A stretch of 64,000 nucleotides of DNA from Aliihoeflea aestuarii (GCF_024105665.1 NZ_JAAAMK010000006.1:124001-188000); one strand, 5' to 3'; positions 30,021 to 39,094 are shown, numbered from the stretch's first letter. The notes: generated from the sequence alone by a model not told the origin. A program made the numbers and translations.

Positions 30021-30069
30021 GAGCATGATGCCGAAAAGTGGAAGCCGGTTTTCGGACAACATAATGCTC
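30021..30069. repeat. Family B palindromic repeat, copy B2
   Basis: 49-bp hairpin element starting GAGCATGATGCCGAAAAGTG and ending TTTTCGGACAACATAATGCTC in shortened form. Located in the 71-bp space between the acyl-CoA dehydrogenase and enoyl-CoA hydratase genes on the same strand, where a hairpin could separate mRNA segments. Ends GAGCAT / ATGCTC. Confidence 0.85.
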
Positions 30070-30086
30070 GAATCAGAGGAAAAAGC

Positions 30087-30836
30087 ATGAACGAACATAT
30101 CCAGATCGAACGCCGCGGCGCTGTCCAGTCGATCCGCATGAACCGGCCGGACAAGAAGAACGCCATCACCCGCGCGATGTATGCCGAAATGGCGAAGGCG
30201 TTGACGGATGGCGATGCCGATCCCGAAATCCGCTGCCATGTCATTCTCGGCGTGCCGGGGGCGTTCTCGTCGGGCAACGATCTCGCCGACTTCATGGCTG
30301 TCGCGACCGGCGGCGAGGGCGGCCGCGAGGTCTACGATTTCCTGCTCGCGCTGGCCAACGCGCAAAAGCCAATCGTTTCAGGCGTCGACGGCATCGCAGT
30401 CGGCATCGGCACGACGATCAATTTGCATTGCGACCTGACCTTCGCCACGCCGCGCACCGAATTCCGCACGCCCTTCGTCGATCTCGGACTGGTGCCCGAA
30501 GCCGGTTCCAGCCTTTTGGCCCCTGCGGTCATCGGCCGCCAGCGGGCATTCGCGCTTCTCGGGCTGGGCGAAGGGTTCTCCGCCGAGCGCGCCAGGGAGG
30601 CGGGCCTGATCTACGCCGTCGTCGCCGACGCCGACCTCGACGACGCCGTTTTCACAGCAGCGGAGCGCATCGCCGCCAAGCCGCCCGAAGCCCTGAAGAT
30701 CGCCCGCAATTTCCTCCTCGGCGACCGCACGGCGCTCATCGAGCGGATCGAGGCCGAAGGCGTCGCATTCCGCGAGCGCCTCAAATCCGACGAAGCCCGC
30801 AACGCCTTCGTCGCGTTCATGAACCGGAAGAAATAG
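30087..30836 (+). CDS. Enoyl-CoA hydratase/isomerase (crotonase)
   Basis: 249-aa crotonase fold. RMNRPDKKNAITRAMYAEMA, the oxyanion-hole segment GVPGAFSSGNDLADF and KPIVSGVDGIAVGIGTTI are family hallmarks, with EAGSSLLAPAVIGRQRA later. The catalytic glutamate positions of classical hydratases (E144/E164 of the rat enzyme) are not both obvious, so it may be an isomerase-type member. ATG 30087 follows CAGAGGAAA. Follows the acyl-CoA dehydrogenase gene and plausibly acts with it. Confidence 0.85.
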   Translation: MNEHIQIERRGAVQSIRMNRPDKKNAITRAMYAEMAKALTDGDADPEIRCHVILGVPGAFSSGNDLADFMAVATGGEGGREVYDFLLALANAQKPIVSGVDGIAVGIGTTINLHCDLTFATPRTEFRTPFVDLGLVPEAGSSLLAPAVIGRQRAFALLGLGEGFSAERAREAGLIYAVVADADLDDAVFTAAERIAAKPPEALKIARNFLLGDRTALIERIEAEGVAFRERLKSDEARNAFVAFMNRKK

Positions 30837-30897
30837 ACGCGTCGTCCTTCATTTGCAGCGCCGCCCACCCGGCTGGAAAGAAGCTCGCATGACGGTT

Positions 30898-31028
30898 GAG
30901 GCATGGATTCCTGTGACGAGCACAGGAATGAAGGCATTGAAGGCTATGCAAGGCGTTAGACCTGCAAGACTGGCGGAAAACATCCCCGCCATCGTCATTC
31001 CTGTGCCCGTCACAGGAATCCATGCCTC
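30898..31028. repeat. Family A inverted-repeat element, copy A4
   Basis: 131-bp copy in the convergent gap between the crotonase and pdxH genes. The complementarity extends beyond the usual ends: TGACGGTTGAGGC on the left against GCCTCAACGGTCA on the right, with one mismatch, so the repeat is about 147 bp (30890-31036). The inner part of the arms is slightly eroded. Confidence 0.92.
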
Positions 31029-31070
31029 AACGGTCACACACCGCCGCGCTCTTCACCCTCACTCGTGCTG

Positions 31071-31685
31071 TCACGGATAAAGCCGCGTCTTCGCCCATCC
31101 ATCCGCATCCCGCCTGAACTGCACCCGGTCGTGCAGACGGAACGGACGGTCGTGCCAAAACTCGATCTCGACCGGCTTGATGCGAAAGCCCGACCAGTGG
31201 GCGGGGCGCGGAATTTCGCCGATCGCGTATCTAGCCGTGTATTCGGCAACGGCTTTTTCGAGCGCGAAACGTCCTTCGAGCGGCCGCGACTGCGCCGAGG
31301 CCCATGCACCGACACGGCTGCCGCGCGGGCGGCTTGCGTAATAGGCGTCCGCTTCGGCGTCGCTCACGGTTTCGACCGGCCCGCGCACGCGCACCTGCCG
31401 GCGCAGGCTCTTCCAGTGAAAGCACATGGCCGCCTTCATCGAGCCGAGGATTTCGCGCCCCTTGGCGCTATCGTAATTCGTGTAGAAGACGAAGCCCCGT
31501 TCCTCGAAACCCTTGAGCAGAACCATGCGCACATTGGGCAGGCCGTCTGCATCGACGGTCGCAAGCGCGACGGCGTTCGGGTCGTTGATTTCGGCTTCGC
31601 CCGCGTCTTTCAGCCACTGCGAAAAAAGCGCATAAGGTTCGCTTTCCTCGGTAAAATCAGTGTTTGTTAACCCCGACTGCGACAT
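31071..31685 (-). CDS. pdxH: Pyridoxamine 5'-phosphate oxidase
   Basis: FMN enzyme that oxidises PNP/PMP to pyridoxal phosphate. Landmarks are [70 protein letters not shown] and the C-terminal [17 protein letters not shown]. The 204-aa length is usual. ATG 31685 is preceded by GGAGG. Divergent from the RT0821-type lipoprotein gene, a pairing frequent in Hyphomicrobiales. Confidence 0.97.
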   Translation of the reverse strand: MSQSGLTNTDFTEESEPYALFSQWLKDAGEAEINDPNAVALATVDADGLPNVRMVLLKGFEERGFVFYTNYDSAKGREILGSMKAAMCFHWKSLRRQVRVRGPVETVSDAEADAYYASRPRGSRVGAWASAQSRPLEGRFALEKAVAEYTARYAIGEIPRPAHWSGFRIKPVEIEFWHDRPFRLHDRVQFRRDADGWAKTRLYP

Positions 31686-31745
31686 TGTAGGCCTCCGCGC
31701 ATGATTGAGGCTGGAGATGACGCATTGTTGCATCCGTTGCAAGCG

Positions 31746-32165
31746 ATGGCGATGACGCTGCGCCGTTTGGCGCCAGCGCTCGGCTGCGCGCTGGTCGTGA
31801 CCGCCTGCGGCTCGCGCGGCGTCACGCTCGACGACATTGCCAAGGATACGTCCATCATTACCGGCTCGGTCTCGTCCTCGGCCAAGCCGAAAGACACGAC
31901 CGAAATTTCCGACGCCGCGACCATCCGCAACGTCGTCTCCGCGCTCGATCTCGATGCCGGCGCGCCGACGCTCCTTGCCTGGGCCAATGCCGAGACCGGT
32001 TCGCGCGGTGCGTTGAGCGGGATCAGCGAGCACAGCGAAAGCGGCACGCTGTGCCGCCGTTTCGAGGCCACACGCGAAAGTTTCGATGGCGTCGCGATCT
32101 ATCAGGGCGAATCGTGCCTTGCGTCCGGCGGAATATGGGCGATGACCGCTTTCGACCGGCTCTGA
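31746..32165 (+). CDS. RT0821/Lpp0805 family surface lipoprotein
   Basis: Predicted outer-membrane or surface lipoprotein. A lipoprotein signal ends in [10 protein letters not shown] (lipobox VTAC), followed by a [11 protein letters not shown] linker and a compact domain ending with [12 protein letters not shown] and [12 protein letters not shown], with two cysteines as in the RT0821 group. The start is ambiguous: ATG 31701 lies only 15 bp from the divergent pdxH start, whereas ATG 31746 leaves room for a promoter and still gives the full signal. Function unknown. Confidence 0.82.
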   Translation: MAMTLRRLAPALGCALVVTACGSRGVTLDDIAKDTSIITGSVSSSAKPKDTTEISDAATIRNVVSALDLDAGAPTLLAWANAETGSRGALSGISEHSESGTLCRRFEATRESFDGVAIYQGESCLASGGIWAMTAFDRL

Positions 32166-32246
32166 TGCCATTGAACACTGGAATATCATGGCCTTCGAGA
32201 GCATATAAAAGCCGACAAAACCTCACTCTCGGGCAAGGCAAACACG

Positions 32247-33182
32247 ATGCGCGATCCCTATTCGGTGCTGGGCGTTGCCAGGAACGCCTCGGCCAAGGAC
32301 ATCAAGTCGGCATTCCGCAAGCTGGCGAAGAAATATCATCCGGACCAGAACACGGATGACCCCAAAGCTGCCGAACGGTTCGGCGAAGCCAACCAGGCCT
32401 ACGAGATCGTCGGCGACGAGGAAAAGCGCGCCCGGTTCGATCGCGGCGAGATCGACGCGACCGGAAAGCCGCGCTTCACGGGTTTCGAGGGCGCGGCTGG
32501 GGGCGGCGATCCGTTCGGCGGCTTCAGCCGTGCCGGCGGCGGGCCGGGCAACGCGAATTTCGAGTTCCGCACGGCGCGTGGCGGCGATGGGGACGACATA
32601 TTCAGCCACATATTCGGGCAGGCGTTTCGCCAGCAAGGTGCGGGAGCCGGGCCGCAGGCAAGCGCCGGCCCGCGCCGCCAGCCGCGCGGCGCGGACCTTT
32701 CGGCCACGCTCGACGTGACGATCGAAGAAGTGGCGACCGCCGCCAAGGTTACCGCTGCCTTTTCCGATGGTCGCAGGATCGCGGTCAAGCTGCCTGCCTT
32801 CCTGGAAGACGGCCAGACGATCCGCCTCAAGGGGCAGGGCGAGCAGGTCACGCTCGGCGAGCCGGGCGACGCGCTGGTGAAAATCCACTTCAGGCCGCAT
32901 CCGCTCTATCGTCTGGACGGGCGAGATCTTCATGTCGATCTGCCGGTCGCATTGGAAGATGCCGTGCTGGGGGAAAAGCTGGCTGTCGAAACGCCGACGG
33001 GCCGGCTGGCCGTATCCATCCCCGCGTGGTCGAGCTCCGACAAGCGCCTGCGCCTCAAGGGCAAGGGCTTGCCGTTGAAGTCGGGCGGCCATGGCGACCT
33101 CTATGTCCATGTCGCCGTCATGCTGCCCATGGACCGGGACGAGGACCTCGAAGCGCTGATGCGCGCCCGCCGTGCGTCATGA
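32247..33182 (+). CDS. DnaJ/CbpA-like J-domain protein
   Basis: Co-chaperone for DnaK. J-domain at residues 1-66 with HPD at 31-33, then a Gly/Phe-rich linker (about 70-120), and the C-terminal substrate-binding folds ([40 protein letters not shown] and [18 protein letters not shown]). The zinc-finger cysteines of DnaJ are absent, which makes it CbpA-like (class II), 311 aa. Preceded by the RT0821 gene on the same strand and followed by a composite repeat. Confidence 0.9.
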   Translation: MRDPYSVLGVARNASAKDIKSAFRKLAKKYHPDQNTDDPKAAERFGEANQAYEIVGDEEKRARFDRGEIDATGKPRFTGFEGAAGGGDPFGGFSRAGGGPGNANFEFRTARGGDGDDIFSHIFGQAFRQQGAGAGPQASAGPRRQPRGADLSATLDVTIEEVATAAKVTAAFSDGRRIAVKLPAFLEDGQTIRLKGQGEQVTLGEPGDALVKIHFRPHPLYRLDGRDLHVDLPVALEDAVLGEKLAVETPTGRLAVSIPAWSSSDKRLRLKGKGLPLKSGGHGDLYVHVAVMLPMDRDEDLEALMRARRAS

Positions 33183-33236
33183 TCGTTCCCGTTGCGGCTT
33201 GATGCCGTACACCCTCTATGCGATAGGCTCGGGCTC

Positions 33237-33350
33237 AGAGCATGGTGCAGCCAAGTGGAATCACTTGGCGTCGCAGACATGCGGCTAAATAATTAGTTAG
33301 ACCATGATGTCGTCCGAAAACCGGTTCCCACTTTTCGGCATCATGGTCTA
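33237..33350. repeat. Composite palindromic repeat containing family B copy B3
   Basis: The 3' half, 33298-33350, is a family B element in reverse orientation: TAGACCATGATG at one end and CATCATGGTCTA at the other, with CCGAAAACCGGTT inside. The 5' half holds CCAAGTGGAATCACTTGG (33251-33268), two perfect 7-bp arms around GAAT, beginning with AGAGCATGG. An AT-rich patch (AAATAATTAGTTA) separates the halves. It occupies the space between the DnaJ-like gene and fabI and ends just 24 bp before the fabI ATG, so it may be in the fabI leader. Confidence 0.8.
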
Positions 33351-33374
33351 AGTGACTTGCGTCGAGGAAATGAC

Positions 33375-34193
33375 ATGGCAGGTGGAAACGGATTGATGGC
33401 TGGCAAGCGCGGCCTCATCATGGGCGTCGCTAACAACCGTTCGATCGCGTGGGGCATTGCCAAGGCATGCGCCGAGCAAGGTGCCGAACTGGCCTTCACC
33501 TGGCAGGGCGACGCCTTGAAGAAGCGCGTCGAGCCGCTCGCAGCCGAACTTGGCGCCGTCATGGCCGGCCATTGCGACGTGACCGACATGGCCTCGATCG
33601 ATACGGTTTTCGCCGAACTCGAAAAGAAATGGGGCAAGCTCGACTTCCTCGTCCACGCGATCGGCTTTTCCGACAAGGACGAACTCGTCGGCCGTTATGT
33701 CGACACCTCGCACGCCAATTTCCTGCGCACCATGGACGTGTCCGTCTATTCATTCACTGCAGTCGCACAGCGTGCCGAGAAACTGATGGCCGACGGCGGA
33801 TCGATGCTGACCATGACCTATTACGGCGCCGAAAAGGTCATGCCGAACTACAATGTCATGGGCGTCGCCAAGGCCGCGCTCGAAGCGTCCGTGCAGTATC
33901 TGGCCGTCGATCTCGGTCCAAAAAACATCCGCGTCAACGCGATTTCGGCAGGCCCCATCAAGACGCTTGCCGCCTCCGGCATCGGCGATTTCCGCTACAT
34001 TTTGAAGTGGAACGAATACAACGCACCGCTGCGCCGCACCGTGACGATCGACGAGGTCGGCCAGACCGGCGTCTACCTTCTGTCGGACATGTCGCGCGGC
34101 ATGACCGGCGAAGTGCTGCATGTCGATTCGGGCTATCACGTCGTCGGCATGAAGGCCGTAGACGCGCCGGACATCGCGACCGTCAAGGACTGA
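33375..34193 (+). CDS. fabI: Enoyl-[acyl-carrier-protein] reductase (NADH)
   Basis: Last reduction of fatty acid elongation, the target of triclosan-type inhibitors. N-terminal IMGVANNRSIAWGIAKACAE is the NADH site. The active-site tyrosine and lysine are in NYNVMGVAKAALEAS (Y-x6-K), then INAISAGPIKTLAASG and NAPLRRTVTIDEVG. The 272-aa length is usual. ATG 33375 sits 8 bases after GAGGAA. Likely transcribed together with the phosphatase gene 66 bp downstream. Confidence 0.96.
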   Translation: MAGGNGLMAGKRGLIMGVANNRSIAWGIAKACAEQGAELAFTWQGDALKKRVEPLAAELGAVMAGHCDVTDMASIDTVFAELEKKWGKLDFLVHAIGFSDKDELVGRYVDTSHANFLRTMDVSVYSFTAVAQRAEKLMADGGSMLTMTYYGAEKVMPNYNVMGVAKAALEASVQYLAVDLGPKNIRVNAISAGPIKTLAASGIGDFRYILKWNEYNAPLRRTVTIDEVGQTGVYLLSDMSRGMTGEVLHVDSGYHVVGMKAVDAPDIATVKD

Positions 34194-34259
34194 CCTTTCG
34201 CGGGGATTTGACCGGGCTCGCCTTGCCGCACGGGATGCGGCCGGGCTAAACCGCTCGTC

Positions 34260-34847
34260 ATGGCAACGATCAGCTACTTCATCCGGCACGGGCAGACCGA
34301 CTGGAACGCGACCTTTCGCCTGCAAGGTCAGGCGGATACCGACCTGAACGCGCTGGGGCGCGCGCAGGCCGACCGCAACGGAGCGAGACTCGCCGAAATC
34401 GAACCTGATGTCGCGTCGTTCCACTTCGTCGCCAGCCCGCTGAAACGCACATGCGAAACGATGGAGCGGGTTCGTCTCGGCGCCGGTCTCGCCCGCCGGG
34501 GATACGTTACCGATCCGCGCCTCATGGAACTCAATTTCGGCGACTGGCAGGGCTATACGATGGCCGAGGTCGAGGCACACATGCCAGGCGCCGCGGCGTC
34601 GCGAAATGCCGACAAATGGCATTTCCTGCCGCCCGGCGAGGCCGCCGAAAGCTATGAGGGCCTGACGGCCCGCTTTCGTCCGTTCTTCGAGGAAATCGAC
34701 CGGCCGACCGTGTGCGTCGCCCATGGCGGCATCATCCGCGCGCTGTTCCACCTCGTCGGCGGCATGGCTGCAGACAAGGCGGCCGTTCTCGATGTGCCTC
34801 AGGACAGGATATTGCGCTGGGACGGGGAAAGGCTGGAGTGGCTGTAG
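34260..34847 (+). CDS. Histidine phosphatase family protein
   Basis: Phosphoglycerate-mutase-like fold with the RHG signature in ISYFIRHGQTDWNATFRLQG, the second histidine in CVAHGGIIRALFHLV and a LMELNFGDWQGYTMAEVE segment near the middle. 195 aa. Usually annotated as a broad-specificity or alpha-ribazole-type phosphatase, but the substrate is unknown. Follows fabI on the same strand, as in many rhizobia, and the gene has no strong ribosome site. Confidence 0.88.
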   Translation: MATISYFIRHGQTDWNATFRLQGQADTDLNALGRAQADRNGARLAEIEPDVASFHFVASPLKRTCETMERVRLGAGLARRGYVTDPRLMELNFGDWQGYTMAEVEAHMPGAAASRNADKWHFLPPGEAAESYEGLTARFRPFFEEIDRPTVCVAHGGIIRALFHLVGGMAADKAAVLDVPQDRILRWDGERLEWL

Positions 34848-34875
34848 CCGGTCAAGGCTTTGTAGGCGAACCGAA

Positions 34876-35005
34876 GAGGCATGGATTCCTGTGACGAGCA
34901 TAGGAATGACGGCATCAAGGGTGTTGCCAACCGCCAAAATTGGGGATTTGCAGCGACCTGAAATGCACTTGTCATTCCTGTGCTCGTCACAGGAATCCAC
35001 GCCTC
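34876..35005. repeat. Family A inverted-repeat element, copy A5
   Basis: 130-bp copy in the convergent gap between the histidine phosphatase and DUF1344 genes. Two point differences occur: CATAGGAAT in the left arm opposite ATTCCTGTG in the right (a G-T wobble), and CCACGCCTC at the right end opposite GAGGCATGG. Confidence 0.92.
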
Positions 35006-35037
35006 GCCATCTCCACCGGATCGCCCGGCAAACTGCC

Positions 35038-35286
35038 TCAGTTCCCCAGATCCACATCAGTGATCTGGTTCTCGCCATCGATTTCTTCATAGGCGAGAAA
35101 CACATCCATCCCTTCCGAAAGCGACTCGACGTCGAATTCGCCCGGCAGTTTGTAGCTGTTGCCGTTCTCCAGCGTGATTGTCATCGTCTCACGGTCGATC
35201 TGTGCGATCGGGCCTTCGTCGTTTGCGGCGAGGGCTGCGCCGGCGAAAAGGACCGCTGAGGCGGTGAGCGTTGTGAGCAGGCGCAT
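35038..35286 (-). CDS. DUF1344 small secreted protein
   Basis: 82-aa periplasmic protein. Signal peptide MRLLTTLTASAVLFAGAALA is followed by a small beta domain (GPIAQIDRETMTITLENGNS, then YKLPGEFDVESLSEGMDVFL) that matches DUF1344. GGAGG lies before the ATG. Divergent from aroC. Function unknown; such proteins are abundant in Hyphomicrobiales. Confidence 0.87.
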   Translation of the reverse strand: MRLLTTLTASAVLFAGAALAANDEGPIAQIDRETMTITLENGNSYKLPGEFDVESLSEGMDVFLAYEEIDGENQITDVDLGN

Positions 35287-35444
35287 GGGATCGAACCTCC
35301 GGACTGGCTTTGCGCCGTCCGTCATTATGGTTGGCGGCGCGCACGACAGCGCCTTTGAACCGAAACAATGTGTCAAAACTCCGCGCGGTTTGACCGGCCG
35401 TCAAAAGGCCAATAGAAGCAGCGCCAAAGGGCAGGAAACGGGCA

Positions 35445-36533
35445 ATGTCGCACAACACGTTCGGGCATCTTTTTCGCGTGACAACCTGGGGCGAAAGCCA
35501 TGGTGCGGCAATCGGCTGCGTCGTCGACGGGTGTCCGCCCGGCATCCGTTTCAGACTCGCCGACATTCAGGCGGACCTTGATCGCCGCCGGCCCGGCAAG
35601 TCGCGTTTCGTCACTCAGCGGCAGGAGCCGGATCAGGTCCGGATTCTTTCCGGCATCCTTGAAGACGGCGACGAACTCGTCACGACCGGCACGCCGGTTT
35701 CCATGCTGATCGAGAATGTGGACCAGCGATCGAAGGACTATGGTGAGATCGCCCGGCAATATCGTCCCGGCCATGCCGACTACACCTATGACGTGAAATA
35801 TGGCCTGCGCGACTATCGCGGCGGGGGGCGTTCCTCGGCGCGCGAGACGGCGGCGCGTGTGGCGGCCGGTGCGCTCGCCCGCAAGGTCGTTCCCGGCCTC
35901 GTCGTGCGCGGCGCGCTTGTCTCCATCGGCGTCAAGGATATCGACCGCGCGAACTGGGATTGGGACTTCATCGATTCGCCAGAAAACCCGTTCTTCACGC
36001 CTGATCCGGCCTCGGTGCCCGTCTTCGAAACCTATCTCGACGGCATCCGCAAGGCGGGCTCCTCGGTCGGCGCGATCGTCGAGATCGTTGCCGACGGCGT
36101 TCCGGCCGGCCTCGGCGCGCCGATCTACGCCAAGCTCGATCAGGAGATCGCATCCGGCCTGATGTCGATCAATGCGGTCAAGGGCGTGGAGATCGGCAAC
36201 GGCTTCGAGGCGGCCCGCATCACCGGCGAGGAAAACGCCGACGAGATGCGCATGGGCAATGACGGCCCGCGCTTCCTGTCCAACAAGGCAGGCGGCATCC
36301 TTGGCGGCATCTCCACCGGCCAGCCCGTCATCGCGCGTTTCGCCGTCAAGCCGACCTCGTCGATCCTTGCGACGCGCCAGTCGCTCGACGTCGACGGCAA
36401 CGAGGTCGACGTGCGCACCAAAGGTCGCCACGATCCGTGTGTCGGCATCCGCGCCGTGCCGATCGGCGAGGCCATGGTCGCCTGCGCGATCGCCGACCAC
36501 TATCTGAGACATCGAGGACAAACGGGGAAGTGA
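35445..36533 (+). CDS. aroC: Chorismate synthase
   Basis: Final shikimate-pathway enzyme, EPSP to chorismate, FMN-dependent. The family opening [60 protein letters not shown] and [17 protein letters not shown] are intact. 362 aa. The last codons overlap the first of the G-runs of the aroC-ribB tract, and transcription may continue into ribB. Confidence 0.97.
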   Translation: MSHNTFGHLFRVTTWGESHGAAIGCVVDGCPPGIRFRLADIQADLDRRRPGKSRFVTQRQEPDQVRILSGILEDGDELVTTGTPVSMLIENVDQRSKDYGEIARQYRPGHADYTYDVKYGLRDYRGGGRSSARETAARVAAGALARKVVPGLVVRGALVSIGVKDIDRANWDWDFIDSPENPFFTPDPASVPVFETYLDGIRKAGSSVGAIVEIVADGVPAGLGAPIYAKLDQEIASGLMSINAVKGVEIGNGFEAARITGEENADEMRMGNDGPRFLSNKAGGILGGISTGQPVIARFAVKPTSSILATRQSLDVDGNEVDVRTKGRHDPCVGIRAVPIGEAMVACAIADHYLRHRGQTGK

Positions 36534-36648
36534 AGGGAACAGGGAAAAAAGGGAGTAGGGAACAGGGAAGTAATGAATACAGCACCTGCCCGACCTCCCA
36601 TCTTTCCCTCTTCCCTTTTTCCCCTATTCCCTTACTGCCTTACTCCCC
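36524..36648 (+). promoter_or_regulatory. G-run/C-run inverted tract in the ribB leader
   Basis: Six G-runs (GGGG at 36524, GGG at 36535, 36542, 36551, 36558 and 36565) with loops of 4-7 bases give a canonical G-quadruplex pattern on the transcribed sense strand. Five C-runs follow at 36597-36631, and one more at 36645. The C-rich half is an imperfect reverse complement of the G-rich half (about 38 bp with about 30 nt between), so the RNA could fold either as a quadruplex or as a long hairpin. No ribosome site lies between it and ATG 36650. Regulation is inferred only. Confidence 0.55.
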
Positions 36649-36673
36649 AATGCTTGCGAACGAAGTGACCCCC

Positions 36674-37777
36674 ATGCCCTACGACCAGAAGAAAATCGTC
36701 GAAGCCATCCGCGCTTTCGAAAACGGCGAGATCGTCGTCGTCATGGACGATGACGGGCGCGAGAACGAGGGTGATCTGATCGTCGCGGCGGTGCATTGTA
36801 CGCCCGAAAAGATGGCCTTCATCGTGCGCCATACGTCCGGCATCGTCTGCACGCCGATGACGCGCGAAGACGCCAAGCGGCTCAACCTCAACCCCATGGT
36901 CGCCGACAATGACGCGCCGCATTCCACGGCCTTCACGATCTCGGTGGATTTCAAGCACGGCACGACGACCGGCATTTCGGCCGACGACCGCACCTTGACG
37001 GTTCGCAATTTGGCCAACGGCAATGTCGGCGCGTCCGACTTCGTCCGTCCCGGTCACATCTTCCCGCTGGTGGCGCGGGAGGGCGGCGTCTTGATGCGCT
37101 CCGGCCATACCGAAGCGGCCGTCGATCTGTGCAAGCTCGCCGGCCTGCCGGCGGTCGGCGTCATCTGCGAACTCGTCAATGACGACGGCTCGGTCATGCG
37201 CGGTCCGCAGGTGCAGGACTTCGCGAAAAAGAATGGCCTCAGGGAAGTCTCCGTTGCCGATCTCATCGCCTATCGCCAGCGCCAGGAAACGCTCATCGAG
37301 CGGGTCAGCGATTTCGAGATCGAAACGCCTTCCGGCAAGGCGCGGGCGCTGACCTATCGCCTGCCTTGGGACACGATGCACCACCTCGCCATCGTCTATG
37401 GCGACATTCGCGACGGTCGCGACGTGCCGGTACGCCTGCATATTGAGGACGTGGTGACGGACGTGTTCGGCCCACGCACCGTCCTAGAGCGCGCCATGAC
37501 GCGCTTCGGGGAGGATCGCGGCGTTCTCGTCTATCTGCGTGAAGGCTCCGTCGGCGTCGGGCACACGGGTCGCAATCGTGCGCAGGGCGGCGACGCCGAG
37601 GCGCATGAGGAGGCGCTGCGCCGTGAGGACGAATGGCGCGAGATCGGCCTGGGCGCGCAGATCCTGCGCGATCTCGGCATCTCCTCGATCAGGCTCCTGT
37701 CGTCGCGCACGCGCCACTATGTCGGGCTCGAAGGCTTCGGCATCGAGATCGCCTCGACCGAGATCGTTGAATCCTGA
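36674..37777 (+). CDS. ribB: 3,4-dihydroxy-2-butanone-4-phosphate synthase with degenerate RibA domain (RibBX)
   Basis: N-terminal RibB domain is complete: GEIVVVMDDDGRENEGDLI with the metal-binding acidic pair, FIVRHTSGIVCTPM, DFVRPGHIFPLVAREGGVL, HTEAAVDLCKLAGLPAVG. The C-terminal 150 residues have the GTP cyclohydrolase II fold (VPVRLHIEDVVTDVFGPR), but the zinc-binding cysteines expected in that region are missing, so this half is likely inactive. This is the RibBX arrangement known in rhizobia. ATG 36674 is favoured by weak CGAAG. ATG 36650 is an alternative (MLANEVTP). It makes the four-carbon unit of riboflavin. Confidence 0.93.
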   Translation: MPYDQKKIVEAIRAFENGEIVVVMDDDGRENEGDLIVAAVHCTPEKMAFIVRHTSGIVCTPMTREDAKRLNLNPMVADNDAPHSTAFTISVDFKHGTTTGISADDRTLTVRNLANGNVGASDFVRPGHIFPLVAREGGVLMRSGHTEAAVDLCKLAGLPAVGVICELVNDDGSVMRGPQVQDFAKKNGLREVSVADLIAYRQRQETLIERVSDFEIETPSGKARALTYRLPWDTMHHLAIVYGDIRDGRDVPVRLHIEDVVTDVFGPRTVLERAMTRFGEDRGVLVYLREGSVGVGHTGRNRAQGGDAEAHEEALRREDEWREIGLGAQILRDLGISSIRLLSSRTRHYVGLEGFGIEIASTEIVES

Positions 37778-37848
37778 TCGCTGTTGATCGTCATCATCGA
37801 ATCGGATCGGGGCGTGGTCACGCGCCCTGATTGCCCCTATATCGGGGC

Positions 37849-38775
37849 ATGGTCACACGTCTTTATACGCACCCCATCTATCTCGAACATCTGATGCCCG
37901 CCGGTCACCCGGAAAGGCCGGATCGCCTTCGCGCGCTCGAACGCGCGCTTGAGGACGAAACCTTCGATCGGCTGGATCGCCAGCTTGCGCCCATGGGTGA
38001 CCCGGAAACGGTGCTTTACGCACATCCGCAGCATTATCTCGACAACATCCGCTCCCTGATCCCGAGCGAAGGGCTGGCGCGGATCGACGGCGATACGACG
38101 GTCAGCCCGAAGAGCCTCGATGCCGCACTCACCGCTGTCGGGGCCGCCAACGCCGCCGTCGACGACGTGTTCGCAGGCAGGGCCGACAATGTCTTCGTCG
38201 CCTCGCGTCCGCCCGGCCACCACGCCGAGAAAGTCACGGCGATGGGGTTCTGCCTGTTCAACAACGCCGCGATCGCCGCACGCCACGCCCAGAAGGCGCA
38301 TGGCGTCGAACGCGTCGCCATCGTGGATTGGGACGTTCATCACGGCAACGGCACGCAGGACATCTTCTACGACGATCCGTCTGTTCTCTACTGCTCCACC
38401 CACCAGATGCCGCTCTATCCGGGCACCGGCGCCAAGTCGGAGACAGGCGCCGGCAACATCGTCAACGCGCCGCTCGATCCGGGCACCGGCAGCGAGACGT
38501 TTCGGGACGCGTTCACCTCGCGCGTGCTGCCCTCCATCGATTCGTTCCAGCCCGACCTGATCATCATCTCCGCCGGCTTCGATGCCCACCGGCTCGACCC
38601 GCTCGCCGAAATCAATCTCGTAGAAGACGATTTCGACTGGGCGACCGCCGAATTGATGGACCGTGCCGGCCGCTTTTCGAACAATCGCCTCGTTTCGCTG
38701 CTCGAAGGCGGCTACGACCTCGAAGGGTTGGCCTTTTCCGCCGCCGCCCACATTGCCCGCCTGATGAAGGGATGA
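37849..38775 (+). CDS. Histone deacetylase family amidohydrolase
   Basis: Zn-dependent HDAC-fold protein, probably acting on acetylpolyamines or small acetylated molecules in the cytoplasm. Motifs: [20 protein letters not shown] (histidine pair), [16 protein letters not shown] (zinc ligands D and H), [18 protein letters not shown], then [14 protein letters not shown]. 308 aa from ATG 37849. Translation appears linked to xseB, whose frame begins at the stop. Substrate unknown. Confidence 0.9.
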   Translation: MVTRLYTHPIYLEHLMPAGHPERPDRLRALERALEDETFDRLDRQLAPMGDPETVLYAHPQHYLDNIRSLIPSEGLARIDGDTTVSPKSLDAALTAVGAANAAVDDVFAGRADNVFVASRPPGHHAEKVTAMGFCLFNNAAIAARHAQKAHGVERVAIVDWDVHHGNGTQDIFYDDPSVLYCSTHQMPLYPGTGAKSETGAGNIVNAPLDPGTGSETFRDAFTSRVLPSIDSFQPDLIIISAGFDAHRLDPLAEINLVEDDFDWATAELMDRAGRFSNNRLVSLLEGGYDLEGLAFSAAAHIARLMKG

Positions 38776-38777
38776 CC

Positions 38778-39038
38778 ATGACCGAAACGACCGAAACCCC
38801 GAACGCGGACATCAAGGCGATGAGCTTCGAGCAGGCGCTGGAAGCTCTGGAGCGTATCGTGGACGATCTGGAACGCGGCGACGTGCCACTCGACCAGTCC
38901 ATCCGCATCTACGAGCGCGGCGAGGCGCTGAAGGCGCATTGCGATTATCTCTTGAAGGCCGCCGAAGACAAGGTTGAAAAGATTCGCCTTTCCCGCGACG
39001 GCAGACCGTCCGGGATCGAGCCGCTCGACGGGGAGTAA
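38778..39038 (+). CDS. xseB: Exodeoxyribonuclease VII small subunit
   Basis: Small subunit needed with XseA for single-strand exonuclease activity. The 86-aa protein shows [20 protein letters not shown] and [20 protein letters not shown], typical of XseB. ATG 38778 follows AAGGG by six bases. The ATG at 38772 overlaps the previous stop and has no room for a ribosome site. XseA is not in the window. Confidence 0.93.
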   Translation: MTETTETPNADIKAMSFEQALEALERIVDDLERGDVPLDQSIRIYERGEALKAHCDYLLKAAEDKVEKIRLSRDGRPSGIEPLDGE

Positions 39039-39065
39039 CTTGCGCAAGGTCAGGTGCTGCATTAT

Positions 39066-39085
39066 CTTAGCCAGACTTGGCTAAG
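39066..39085. promoter_or_regulatory. Palindromic operator-like site before phd-vapC
   Basis: CTTAGCCA-GACT-TGGCTAAG, perfect 8-bp arms with a 4-nt spacer, directly upstream of and touching the GGAGG of the antitoxin gene. Position fits autoregulation by the Phd-VapC complex, where binding would block both promoter and ribosome site. Confidence 0.55.
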
Positions 39086-39094
39086 GAGGCCGTG

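Noticed and set aside
36534-36673. FMN riboswitch in the ribB leader
   Set aside because: The conserved RFN-element blocks are not present; the tract is G-run/C-run only.
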